DNA of 64,000 nucleotides from a gamma proteobacterium HdN1. GTDB lineage: Bacteria > Pseudomonadota > Gammaproteobacteria > Pseudomonadales > Ketobacteraceae. The position numbers were made by a program, and so were the translations under genes. The stretch spans positions 4,190,527 through 4,254,526 of the forward strand of contig FP929140.1 in assembly GCA_000198515.1 (NCBI GenBank). The letters run 5' to 3'. Position 1 is the first letter of the stretch; every line of letters begins with the position of its first letter. The notes under the pieces were generated by a model. It was not told the DNA's origin. It did no database searches and saw only the letters and a program-made list of their open reading frames with translations. This document shows, in pieces, positions 44,257-52,123 of the stretch.

Positions 44257-44930
44257 TCATTCTCCTCCATGGGAGGGCGGTAGCGCGGCCTCGATCCGCC
44301 CTCGGGCAAACGAATCGGCTCGCTCGATATAGCGCATCGCCGACTTGATGTCCTTCCAGCCCACATATTCCATCAGGGCCTGCACATCCCAACAGTTGCT
44401 GCCGGCCCAGCTGGCAAACCCACGGCGCAACGAATGACTGCTGTACTGGTGGGCATCCGGTACGCCGGCACTGACCAACAAAGACCGCAGCATCGGGACG
44501 ATGCTTTGCGGATTGAGTGCGGACATTGACAGGTGGCCCCAGCAATCGATGCTCCGAAACACCGGACCTTCGGTGAGTCCGGACAGCGCCAGCCAATCCC
44601 GGTAGGCCGCCACTGGGCACAGCTGGCTCAAGGCCGGCACCCGGTATTCCCGGCCCAGGCTGGTGCGATCGGTCTTGCTACGGGATAGAAACAGGATCAA
44701 TCCTTCGCCTGGAAAGACCTGCACCTGTTCCACCTGGAGTCTGGTCAATTAGTCGCTCCGGAACCCACGCCAGAACCCAAGCAAAACCAGAGCACGGTTT
44801 CGGGTTGCGCGTAGTCGCTGGTGCGGATCGGCCTCCTGCGTCGTCAGCCACTCCACCAGCTGGCGCAATGGTTCCAGTTGCAGGGGTTTGGCCCGCTTTT
44901 CCTGTACCGGATGACATTCACGACAGTTTT
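44257..44930 (-). pseudogene. Tyrosine recombinase broken by a nonsense codon
   Basis: Two frame-consistent pieces, 44749-44930 and 44257-44748, together read as a tyrosine recombinase core, with a TAA at 44751-44749 between RSD and LTRL. Related recombinases usually have E there (RSDE-LTRL), so one base change, GAA to TAA, explains the break. The C-terminal piece keeps the catalytic HSLRRGFASW (RxxH-type box) and YVGWKDIKSAMRYI with the nucleophile Tyr. The N-terminal arm and core-binding domain are cut off around 44905-44930 where Tn3-type sequence begins on the other strand. Confidence 0.8.
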
Positions 44931-45420
44931 CACGGCCTGCTGGTGCCGGGCACCATGCGGGATTCCCTATTTCTGTTGCAGGCTGTGCTGGAGCAGCAAT
45001 TCCACCTGAAACCACGGGAAATCATGACCGATACCGCCGACGCCAGCGACTTGATCTTCGGATTGTTCTGGCTGCTGGGCTAGCAGTTCAGTCCCCGCAT
45101 CGCGGACATGGGATCCATGCGCTTCTGGCGGGCCGATACGGATGCGGACTATGGTCCGATGAATGCGTTTTCCCGCCACCACCTCAAACTGGATCAGCCG
45201 GAAAAATACTGGGAGGACTGTCTGAGAACTGCTGGCTCCCTCAAAATGGGCACCATTGGCGCCACGGAATTGATTCGCTCCCTGTTGCACCAAAAACGGC
45301 CCTCGTCCCTGGGTAAAGCCATTGCGGAACTGGGCAAGGCCGTCAAGACCATCCATGCCTTGCGCACCCTGACGGACAAACACTATCGCCGACTCATTCT
45401 GACCCGCATCATGCTAAACT
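44905..45420 (+). pseudogene. Tn3-family transposase remnant
   Basis: Translation gives FHGLLVPGTMRDSLFLLQAVLEQ, then IMTDTADASDLIFGLFWLLG, a TAG at 45081-45083, then QFSPRIADMGSMRFWR and KMGTIGATELIRSLL ... GKAIAELGKAVKTIHALRTLTDKHYRRLILTR. This is the catalytic C-terminal half of Tn3-type TnpA, including the DTADASD aspartate. Related proteins read LLGYQFSP, so the TAG is likely a Tyr-codon mutation. Similarity ends near 45415, where the sequence changes abruptly. The rest of the transposon is absent. Confidence 0.85.
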
Positions 45421-45432
45421 CGGGTCACGGGA

Positions 45433-45447
45433 AATTAGTCACTAATT
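45433..45447. other. Palindrome AATTAGTCACTAATT at presumed ICE end
   Basis: A perfect 7-1-7 dyad 60 bp from the integrase stop and a few bases past the point where the Tn3 sequence ends. Tyrosine recombinases exchange strands within such short inverted sites, so it is a candidate attachment core. Confidence 0.3.
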
Positions 45448-45511
45448 GCCTCGATGCGCCGCGACTGTTTTTAGTTTATATGAATTAGGTTAGGCTTGCA
45501 CAGGTTTGTTT

Positions 45512-46444
45512 TCAATTATTTTCTAACTCTTGTTTGTTCCTGTTGAAATATTCAAACCCGTCGCGCTCTAAAACTTTTCGGGCTTGTCCGATAGAACAGT
45601 GAACGTACACTTGTGTGCTCGTGAGGGATGCATGGCCTAAAAGCTGCTGTATCACGAGTAAATTTGCATCATCCGCTGTGCCAAGTCGCGTTCCGAGTGT
45701 ATGCCGGAGCCGGTGCGCTCCGATTTTAATGTTTGTGGCTTTAGAAATCTGCCAAAAAAACGTGGTCACCATGTGGGGCTTTAGCTCCGTATGCTTCCAG
45801 CGCCGATTCCTAAGTAATGTACAATTAAAAACCTGCATTGTAGACGTTATTTTAGTGCCTAGGTTCTCAAATCTTTCTTTGAGCACCATCAGGTCATACG
45901 CTGTTGATGCCATCATCGGAATTCGCCATTCGAGCGTGTTTTTGCTGCCTGCTTGGGTGAGTAATATGGTCTTGCGCTCAAAGTCGAGATGACCCCATTT
46001 CAAGTTGACGAGCTGACGCCTCCGAATACCGGTTGACAACAAAAATCGGACTAAAATTGCCCAAAACCAACCGTCTCTGACCAGTTGGCCGCTCTCCAGT
46101 TGGCGCAACACACGTTGAATGTCGTCGTAGGCAACATGTTTTGGCTTTTGCAGGCGCTTGATTGGCTTCAGTTCCGCGATCGGGTTTGACGCTATGAGGC
46201 CGTTTTTTTCTGCGTGAGCAAAAATGATGCGTAGGTGGCGGGCGTACGTGTTGAAGCTGTTAACAGACACTTTACCCAATAATTGTTTGCGCCACAGCAA
46301 AAGCTCATCGGTTGTAATGTCTGACGCTGACTTTTTGGGGAGGGTTCGTTCTAGCACGCGAGCGGCCGTACGATAGCCTTGCGCTGTTATTTCATTGAAA
46401 ACGTGCCGGTCAATGTAGTGCTGCGCAAGCTCCGTTAACGTCAT
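45512..46444 (-). CDS. ICE tyrosine recombinase (integrase)
   Basis: A 310-residue phage-type integrase. A SAM-like core-binding domain (about 1-90) is followed by the catalytic domain with Arg in STGIRRRQLVNLKW, the HRLRHTLGTRLG box (HxLRH), LGHASLTSTQVYVH with the second His, and the Tyr nucleophile in that segment. The set R-H-R-H-Y is complete, so the enzyme should be active. It lies at the presumed ICE end, reading outward from the element, 42 bp after the MobH relaxase stop. This relaxase-integrase order is typical of PFGI-1/ICEclc-type elements. Confidence 0.9.
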   Translation of the reverse strand: MTLTELAQHYIDRHVFNEITAQGYRTAARVLERTLPKKSASDITTDELLLWRKQLLGKVSVNSFNTYARHLRIIFAHAEKNGLIASNPIAELKPIKRLQKPKHVAYDDIQRVLRQLESGQLVRDGWFWAILVRFLLSTGIRRRQLVNLKWGHLDFERKTILLTQAGSKNTLEWRIPMMASTAYDLMVLKERFENLGTKITSTMQVFNCTLLRNRRWKHTELKPHMVTTFFWQISKATNIKIGAHRLRHTLGTRLGTADDANLLVIQQLLGHASLTSTQVYVHCSIGQARKVLERDGFEYFNRNKQELENN

Positions 46445-46485
46445 TTATCCAATCAATCCATTTGATGGTGTTTGCTAAAATCGTA

Positions 46486-48336
46486 TTATTGCCCCGCAAC
46501 GCTGCTTTTTTTGGGCCAATTTCCCGTCTTTGCGTGTCGTTGCAATAGTGGATTTGGTGGTGGCACTGTGACATGTCCGAACAATAGACTCGTGTCGAAC
46601 AAAAAACCGCTGACTTTTGATGTTCGATTTGCGCCGTTAATTGTATAGGTGTGTACGTTCATACCCGATGAGCTCCGGATATTCTGGCGTAGCTTTTCGA
46701 GTTTTTTCTGCACATGCTTAATTGCGTCGTCGATTGGAATTTCCGTCCCATTTTCGCGGTGGCGCAGGCCAAAAAAATCTATAAACTCCCGAAAAACCCG
46801 GGGCGATACGACCAGCACGCCTTCGGGGACGGTGTGGATAGGTGCGTCCTTTTGGTTGATCGGGATCGTGGCGGCACGCAGGCGCCGCGCCAGCCAATCC
46901 ATGAATTTTTGCCCAATATCGTCGTCGATGTGACGTGGGCGAATGTCGTCAAAGCTGAGCGAGGCTTTGGCCCGCGTTCCAGCCGTTTCGGTGGCTGTAG
47001 AGGCCGTTTTTAGGTTGCTGGGCTGTGCTTGTTCAACGGGGGGTGTCGTAGTAATGGCGGGTGCAACTGGTGCAACTGGTAATGCTGATGGTAATAAAGG
47101 CTCTGGTGCAGTGGTTGTCGTTGTGTGAACCTCTGGTGCAGGTGTTTTTGGGGTGGTTTCGGTTTCGATCGCCGAATCAATATCCTCAATTGTGCCGGTG
47201 AACGGTGCGGGGCGACGACGGGATGGGATGAGTCGTGAAATCTCAAACTTGAGCATGGTTAAATTAAAATGAAACGATCCATTGGGGCCTGCGATGTGGG
47301 TATGCCAAATGGCTTTTCCGTTGGGTGCGGGCACGATAAAACCATGTTCCTGCAGGGTGTCGAAAATCCGGTTATTATCCGTGGGAATGTTTGTCATTCC
47401 TGACTGTTGCAGGTGCTCAATTAGTTTTTTTGCGACGGTTCCACACACCAACCAGATATAATGCTCATCACACCATCCATCCGCACCGTTGCTGTTGAGT
47501 TTGAGTTCGTTGTATTCGAGCATCTGCCGCAGGCCGATGATCAGGCGGTCGATCAGGGGAATGGTCGGGGCGCCGTGGAATCGAATCCTGTCCCCGCCGT
47601 TTTTCAGATTGCGAGCTACGCTGATGCCGTCTGATTTCTGGGCCAGCTCTCCAATGATGCCAGCTTCAAATGGGTCGCCGTATAGGTGGGCGCACACATT
47701 TGACAGGATTTCAGGGAATTTACTGAGCCATTCCATCCCCGTTTTTGGCACGAGGTGCAGATAGGCTGCGGCGATGCGAGTGTGGAGTTTATAGCTCGCG
47801 GACTCAAATTCGACGGTATAGCGTTTTCCAATCAGCGGTGCCAGCCGGGTATAGGGTGTGAGGTATTGGCCGTCACCAAGGCGAATGCGAGTCGTGGTGT
47901 TGAGTTTTCCGACGTCGTGCAGCAATACCGCCAGAAAAATTGCGTATGTCCAGATGTGCTCTTGTCGGGCGCTGGTGTCTGGGTCGGCACGTTGGGGCAG
48001 GATTAGCGGTTTCCGTAGCTGTAGCGCAATTTCTACCGATTCGAGTGTGTGGGCGGCAAGACCTCCAGGCCCGGCATGATGGTGCGCCATGGATGCGGGT
48101 GCGAGTTGGCATGCCTCTAAGAAGTGGTTGAGTACAGGCTGATACAGCGCATTCCAGTGCTCGGTCGGGAGTGCGACCAGTCTGCGTATGCTGCACAGGA
48201 GCGGTTCCAGTGCAATATGCTGCACCAGTTCATTGGCTGCGACGATCTGTAGCTCGTTGTTCGCATTTGGTGGGGGGCGTACTACCTCTACTGCCGGCAC
48301 CGCTGGCGTGGCGGAACGCTGAAACCACCGCCTCAT
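46486..48336 (-). CDS. MobH-family relaxase (TraI_2)
   Basis: A 616-residue relaxase that should nick the ICE at oriT. The N-terminal TraI_2 domain contains MAHHHAGPGGLAAHT (three-His-type metal site) and an HD-type LLHDVGKLN near 139. A Pro/Thr-rich linker (about 385-455) precedes a C-terminal TraI_2_C domain (DIGQKFMDWLARRLR, VVSPRVFREFI). This domain pair defines MobH relaxases of SXT and PFGI-1-type elements, which lack the usual relaxase tyrosine. It overlaps the upstream small gene by 4 bp (ATGA), so both are translated together. Confidence 0.9.
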   Translation of the reverse strand: MRRWFQRSATPAVPAVEVVRPPPNANNELQIVAANELVQHIALEPLLCSIRRLVALPTEHWNALYQPVLNHFLEACQLAPASMAHHHAGPGGLAAHTLESVEIALQLRKPLILPQRADPDTSARQEHIWTYAIFLAVLLHDVGKLNTTTRIRLGDGQYLTPYTRLAPLIGKRYTVEFESASYKLHTRIAAAYLHLVPKTGMEWLSKFPEILSNVCAHLYGDPFEAGIIGELAQKSDGISVARNLKNGGDRIRFHGAPTIPLIDRLIIGLRQMLEYNELKLNSNGADGWCDEHYIWLVCGTVAKKLIEHLQQSGMTNIPTDNNRIFDTLQEHGFIVPAPNGKAIWHTHIAGPNGSFHFNLTMLKFEISRLIPSRRRPAPFTGTIEDIDSAIETETTPKTPAPEVHTTTTTAPEPLLPSALPVAPVAPAITTTPPVEQAQPSNLKTASTATETAGTRAKASLSFDDIRPRHIDDDIGQKFMDWLARRLRAATIPINQKDAPIHTVPEGVLVVSPRVFREFIDFFGLRHRENGTEIPIDDAIKHVQKKLEKLRQNIRSSSGMNVHTYTINGANRTSKVSGFLFDTSLLFGHVTVPPPNPLLQRHAKTGNWPKKSSVAGQ

Positions 48337-48740
48337 GGTGTGAGCGCAGTTTCAAAGCATTCGCAATAGTGGAAGATGATATCGGGGGGTGGATACTCCC
48401 ACTCGGTTTGCGTGATTGTTTTGGTTCGCCCCGGATAAAAGCTCACCCATGGCGTTTCGAGGGGGTTCCAGTAGACAGGGGTTTTGTCGGGCGAGATGAT
48501 GTAGCCCCGCCACGAAAACGCATCCAGCGTACTGATGATTTTGTAAATTTCACGAGCCGTGATGGGGGAGCGCATTTTCTGCAAATGCATCAACAACTGA
48601 TAGGCTGGGTCGCATTGCTCTCCATCGCTCGGAAATCCGATGAAATTGCGGGTGATGTGCTGGATGAGCGGTAGGCAGTTCAGGGCTCCGAGGCGCTGGA
48701 GTTCGCTTTCAATCATTGTGGCATTCCAATAATGGTGCAT
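48333..48740 (-). CDS. Unknown small gene coupled to MobH relaxase
   Basis: A 135-residue soluble protein, not recognised. It has a basic N-terminal half (LLMHLQKMRSPITAREIYKII) and a C-terminal half rich in Trp and Pro with two cysteines. Its stop overlaps the relaxase start (ATGA), so the two are translated together. An in-frame ATG at 48716 is an alternative start. Position suggests a relaxase partner or DNA-processing accessory, but no sequence evidence supports a specific role. Confidence 0.6.
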   Translation of the reverse strand: MHHYWNATMIESELQRLGALNCLPLIQHITRNFIGFPSDGEQCDPAYQLLMHLQKMRSPITAREIYKIISTLDAFSWRGYIISPDKTPVYWNPLETPWVSFYPGRTKTITQTEWEYPPPDIIFHYCECFETALTP

Positions 48741-48770
48741 ATTTTAGTGGCCACTGTAGTGATGTGAGTA

Positions 48771-48810
48771 TGATCTGTCGTTCAAATTGCTACATTGTAA
48801 CGACAGATCA
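48771..48810. promoter_or_regulatory. 12-bp inverted repeat: operator or oriT candidate
   Basis: TGATCTGTCGTT (48771-48782) and AACGACAGATCA (48799-48810) are perfect arms around 16 bp. It is not a terminator by context: an A-run, not a T-run, follows on the plus strand, and nothing suitable on the minus strand. Location 31 bp ahead of the relaxase operon fits an operator or part of oriT. Confidence 0.55.
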
Positions 48811-49063
48811 AAAAAATGGGCATCTTGTGTTGTGGGAATGATGCGCCACATTTTTGTATGCAAATGTATATGTGTGTTGCAGCGTCGGCCTGCCCTTTTC
48901 TTTACACCGTTTCCCCTTGCCGTCCTTTTTCCATTCTCAGCCTTTACCCCTTAAGCCCTTTTTCACCCCCCGCCGATTTAGGGGGGGGCCCTTTTTGGAT
49001 TGGCGCCCTTACCCCTGTTCCCCTTTTTGCCGTTTTGGGTGTGCTGAAACGCTCGGTGTGTCT

Positions 49064-49083
49064 ATTTGAGCAATTCGCGCGAC
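49064..49083 (+). promoter_or_regulatory. ATTTGAGCAATTCGCG motif, copy 1
   Basis: ATTTGAGCAATTCGCG (49064-49079) followed by CGAC lies 53 bp ahead of the PilL-like start. The same core recurs ahead of the RAQPRD and TIGR03751 genes. Confidence 0.4.
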
Positions 49084-49135
49084 GGGGATAAACGTGATGC
49101 GTACTGTGGCACCTAACCGACATGGAGGATGTTTT

Positions 49136-49588
49136 GTGCAGATTTTACGACCGCTGGGCGGCCTACTAGGTGGGGCTATTTTTATCACGAGCGTGACCGC
49201 CGCGCATGCTGACGATATTTCGGTGGGGTACGCCCTGATTTCGCCTACGGCGACGGCTGATCAGACTGATCTACTGTCGGTGGTGATACAGCACGATTTT
49301 CCGGCGCAAATTACGACGGTTGGAGATGCCATTCACCAACTGTTGGAACGATCGGGTTATAGGCTCGCGTTTGGTGCGGTTGCTGACCCAGATTTGCCCA
49401 TTTTGTTGGACTTACCGCTGCCCATGGTACACCGAAAGCTGCATCAGATACGTCTGCGCACTGCATTACAGACACTAGCAGGCGAAGCGTGGGTGCTGGT
49501 CGAGGATCCCGTGAATCGGTTGATCAGCTTCGATCTGCGTGAGCGCCGACCGGCGCAACAACAGGCGGCGGAGGCGAAGGGCGTATGA
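49136..49588 (+). CDS. PilL-like ICE protein (TIGR03748 family)
   Basis: A 150-residue periplasmic protein. I choose GTG at 49136 because GGAGG lies 7 bases upstream and it gives a clean signal peptide ending ITSVTAAHADD; frames from 49094 add an unrelated N-terminus. The mature part reads DLLSVVIQHDFPAQITTVGDAIHQLLERSGYRL ... LPLPMVHRKLHQIRLRTALQTLAGEAW, which matches the PilL_N/TIGR03748 family of ICE conjugation proteins. It opens the conjugation operon, and its stop overlaps the next start by 4 bp. Confidence 0.85.
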   Translation: MQILRPLGGLLGGAIFITSVTAAHADDISVGYALISPTATADQTDLLSVVIQHDFPAQITTVGDAIHQLLERSGYRLAFGAVADPDLPILLDLPLPMVHRKLHQIRLRTALQTLAGEAWVLVEDPVNRLISFDLRERRPAQQQAAEAKGV

Positions 49589-50499
49589 CGGCCGATGCAG
49601 AAAAAGCGCCTCAATTCGACCTTGGCTTGGATTTAGGGCCCGTTGACGACGATGCGCTGATACAAGAGGAGGCGGTTGCCGAACCGTCGCTATTGAGGCG
49701 TGCGGGGCGCTGGCTCGCCTATCTCGCGGTAGCGCTGGTTGCATTTGTCGTGGTGCTGGCGATGGTTTTACGATCGGCAACTACGCCAGAAAAAATCGAA
49801 AGCCGCGCGGCGGTCACCCACGAAGTGGAAGTGATGACGTCAGAATCCGACTTGGGTAAACGTGCCCCCCTTTCTTCCCTTTCAGCCTCCCCGCGTTTGG
49901 CGGCCAGCCCTTCAGCCCCAACCCCAGCTCAAATGCAAAAAACCACGACGGTGCCGCAGCCAACGTCGAGCGTTAGTGTTGCGGAGCTGTCCAGCTCAAT
50001 CGCGGAGGTTCGCCAACAGATGGCCGACCTTGCATCAAGCATAAAAACACAGCACGACCGGCTTACCGTTATAAAAGACGAATTGGCTACGTTGCAAAAC
50101 AAATCTCAAAAACAGTCCGAAACCACCGCCAATTTAGCGTCGGAGTTAGGCGAATTGCGTACCGCTGTAATCGACATCAACACCGAAAACGCACGTCAGG
50201 AGAGGATTCGCAACCAACAACGATTGGCGCAAGAAGCGAAACAAGCACAAGCGCGTATACGCGCGACACAACAGCAGAAAGTGCGTGCGGCCACGATCCA
50301 ACCTCCTTTTGCCTACACCGGCGTTACGCAGTGGGGACGAGAGCGGTTGGCAAACGTGGTCTATGCCGCGCAAGCCTACGTCCTTGCAAAAGGCGAATCA
50401 CTCGCTGGGTGGCGACTCATGGACATTAACGCGGATGGATTTGGAATTACCGTCGAAAATTCGGCAGGTGTGCAATCCACGCTGACAAAGGGACGTTGA
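49585..50499 (+). CDS. Membrane coiled-coil protein of the ICE, function unknown
   Basis: A 304-residue bitopic protein: acidic N-terminus, one membrane helix (about 43-63, LAYLAVALVAFVVVLAMVL), a Ser/Pro linker, a long heptad coiled coil (about 135-235, ELSSSIAEVRQQMADLASSI onward), then a small C-terminal domain (PPFAYTGVTQWG ... INADGFGITVENSAGVQSTL). The C-terminal pattern resembles PilP/GspC-like homology regions, a weak indication of envelope-scaffold function. ATG at 49585 overlaps the previous stop. It sits between the PilL-like gene and the TIGR03759 gene. Confidence 0.75.
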   Translation: MTADAEKAPQFDLGLDLGPVDDDALIQEEAVAEPSLLRRAGRWLAYLAVALVAFVVVLAMVLRSATTPEKIESRAAVTHEVEVMTSESDLGKRAPLSSLSASPRLAASPSAPTPAQMQKTTTVPQPTSSVSVAELSSSIAEVRQQMADLASSIKTQHDRLTVIKDELATLQNKSQKQSETTANLASELGELRTAVIDINTENARQERIRNQQRLAQEAKQAQARIRATQQQKVRAATIQPPFAYTGVTQWGRERLANVVYAAQAYVLAKGESLAGWRLMDINADGFGITVENSAGVQSTLTKGR

Positions 50500-50500
50500 G

Positions 50501-50770
50501 ATGGCGCTACGAACGAAGGTGAGGAGTCGATTCGGGCTGCCAGTGCTAGGGTGTGGTTTTTTATTTGCTGGGGACTGCGCGTCGATGGTGCAACCAGCAA
50601 CTCAGGTGCAGCCAGCAACTCACGTGCAAGCGCTGGAATGCGATGTACGGATGCGCGACTTGTCTGTAGCGTGGCAGGCGTCTGAATATGCTTGCCATGT
50701 GCCTGCCACGATTTTACCAGCGCGTATCCGCACTTTGTCGGATGGAGAGGGGCACAAGGATGCGTATTAA
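50501..50770 (+). CDS. Small secreted protein of the ICE, unknown
   Basis: An 89-residue protein starting one base after the previous stop and overlapping the next gene by 11 bp, which argues that it is real. A basic N-terminus and hydrophobic core (about 11-26) suggest a signal peptide or anchor; the AGDC at about 24-27 is a poor lipobox. VQPATQVQPATH is a short repeat. No family recognised. Confidence 0.5.
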   Translation: MALRTKVRSRFGLPVLGCGFLFAGDCASMVQPATQVQPATHVQALECDVRMRDLSVAWQASEYACHVPATILPARIRTLSDGEGHKDAY

Positions 50771-51587
50771 TAAGAAGGGCCTCTGCCCCACGTCTTTGGC
50801 GGTGATGCTCTGTTGTTATGGTGCGTCAGGAGCATTTGCCAGCGACCTATCGCGCAGCGCGATGGTTCAGGCGCGCGCTGCTACGAGTGATTCCGTCGCG
50901 TTTTGGAGCAGTATTCCTGTAGAAACGGCGATGCAGGAATGGTCGCTGAGCGCGGATGAGTGGTCACGTTATTTAGCTCTGATGCAGGGGCGTGCACGCT
51001 ACTACGCGGAGCGTATGCCGCCACCGATGGTGCTGGCGATGTATGCGAGGGATGAGGAGGAGCGTAATCGCTATGCGGAAGCGATGGTGCAGTTCGAGTA
51101 CGACAAAGCGGGGCGCCTGCTGGCTGTTCAACGCGCGTACGAAACAGCGATGCAACGGATGCATCCTAATGAAAAAATAATCGACTTCGACCTATTGCGG
51201 GCGCGTGGCATTCGATTGCCAGGAGAGGCTGACCCAGTGTCCGCTGCTCTTGGCGATACAAGCGATGGTTCGCAGGCTGACCATACGCCGAAATTAGGTG
51301 ATCAGATCGTTTTGTTTGCTGCGGCAGGCTGCGAGGATGCGTGCGGCAAAAAAATTCGAACGCTCGTAGAACGCTATCCATACGCACCGCTGGAGGTGTA
51401 TTTCATCGGTGTGGATGGGCACCTACTAAAGCGCTGGTTGGATGCAGCGAAGCTAGATATGAATCAGCTAAAAAATGCCGGGGTTACCCTGTCACGCGAT
51501 GAGGGACAGGCGACTCAGTACAACGCTGAACCGGGCACGACATTTGTCGTGCGCGGCGGTGGCCTCTACGAGATCGACGTGAAGTGA
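50760..51587 (+). CDS. ICE protein, TIGR03759 family
   Basis: A 275-residue exported protein. ATG at 50760 gives a signal peptide (about 1-28, SLAVMLCCYGASGAFASD). The body carries the family pattern: EWSLSADEWSRYLALMQGRARYY, DEEERNRYAEAMVQFEYDKAGRLLAVQRAY, and a thioredoxin-like C-terminal half with CEDACGKKIRTLVERYPYAPLEVYFIG. The two cysteines 3 apart suggest a redox role. Known only from conjugative elements of this type. Its stop overlaps the transglycosylase GTG by 4 bp. Confidence 0.85.
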   Translation: MRINKKGLCPTSLAVMLCCYGASGAFASDLSRSAMVQARAATSDSVAFWSSIPVETAMQEWSLSADEWSRYLALMQGRARYYAERMPPPMVLAMYARDEEERNRYAEAMVQFEYDKAGRLLAVQRAYETAMQRMHPNEKIIDFDLLRARGIRLPGEADPVSAALGDTSDGSQADHTPKLGDQIVLFAAAGCEDACGKKIRTLVERYPYAPLEVYFIGVDGHLLKRWLDAAKLDMNQLKNAGVTLSRDEGQATQYNAEPGTTFVVRGGGLYEIDVK

Positions 51588-52123
51588 GCACTGCAAGCGG
51601 ATTGAGACGCTTTATCGGGGCTCTATTGCTCACCGTCAGTGCCTATGCAGATGCGGGTGTGCCCGCAGCGTATCAGGCAGTCGCGAGCCAGTACGGTGTG
51701 CCGCCGGAGGTGCTGTATGCCATTGCACTGACCGAGTCTCGACATACCGTAAGCGGCCTCGTGCGGCCTTGGCCGTGGACGGCCAATGTGGAGGGAAAAC
51801 CGTATTTTTTTGCGTCACGTACGGAGATGTCCGCCTTTCTCACTGGGTTGTTGCGGCGCGGTAATCGAAAATTTGATGTGGGCTTGATGCAAATTTCGTG
51901 GCGTCATCACGGCCATCGGTTTCGCAGTGTGGATGAGGCCATTGACCCGCTGACCAATCTGCAAGCTGGGGCCGCATATCTACGTTACCTGATCAAACGG
52001 CGAGGTGTTGAAAATGCGATCGGTATGTATCACACGGGTGAAGCGGGCCCAATGGATCGCCAACGCCATTACCGGAAACTTGTGTATGCCTCACTCGATC
52101 GCATCCGTTCTGGGAGAATTTAG
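51584..52123 (+). CDS. Lytic transglycosylase of the conjugation system
   Basis: A 179-residue SLT-type enzyme expected to cut peptidoglycan locally so that the T4SS can assemble. Signal peptide (about 1-24, ALLLTVSAYADAGVP), then the SLT core with YGVPPEVLYAIALTESRHT, in which Glu is the catalytic residue, GLMQISWRHHG, and NLQAGAAYLRYLI. The start is GTG at 51584, overlapping the TIGR03759 stop. Position between TIGR03759 and TIGR03765 is typical. Confidence 0.9.
   Translation: MSTASGLRRFIGALLLTVSAYADAGVPAAYQAVASQYGVPPEVLYAIALTESRHTVSGLVRPWPWTANVEGKPYFFASRTEMSAFLTGLLRRGNRKFDVGLMQISWRHHGHRFRSVDEAIDPLTNLQAGAAYLRYLIKRRGVENAIGMYHTGEAGPMDRQRHYRKLVYASLDRIRSGRI

Larger units (their letters stand above)
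48741..49135. other. Divergent regulatory gap of the ICE
   Basis: About 395 bp between the divergent mobilisation and conjugation operons. It contains the 12-bp dyad at 48771-48810, a long pyrimidine-rich tract on the plus strand (about 48,890-49,030), and the ATTTGAGCAATTCGCG motif. Open frames here are low-complexity and are not called. It must hold two promoters and is the likeliest place for oriT. Confidence 0.55.

Noticed and set aside
44749-45015. Separate 88-residue protein upstream of the broken recombinase
   Set aside because: Its C-terminal half is the missing recombinase segment and its N-terminal half reads backwards through the Tn3 fragment.
45108-45488. Independent gene after the TAG in the Tn3 remnant
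   Set aside because: It is the continuation of the transposase past a nonsense codon and ends in non-homologous sequence; it is described as part of the pseudogene.
48816-49091. Possible small genes in the pyrimidine-rich gap
   Set aside because: Translation is Pro/Phe/Ser low complexity caused by C/T runs, with no ribosome site or recognisable domain.
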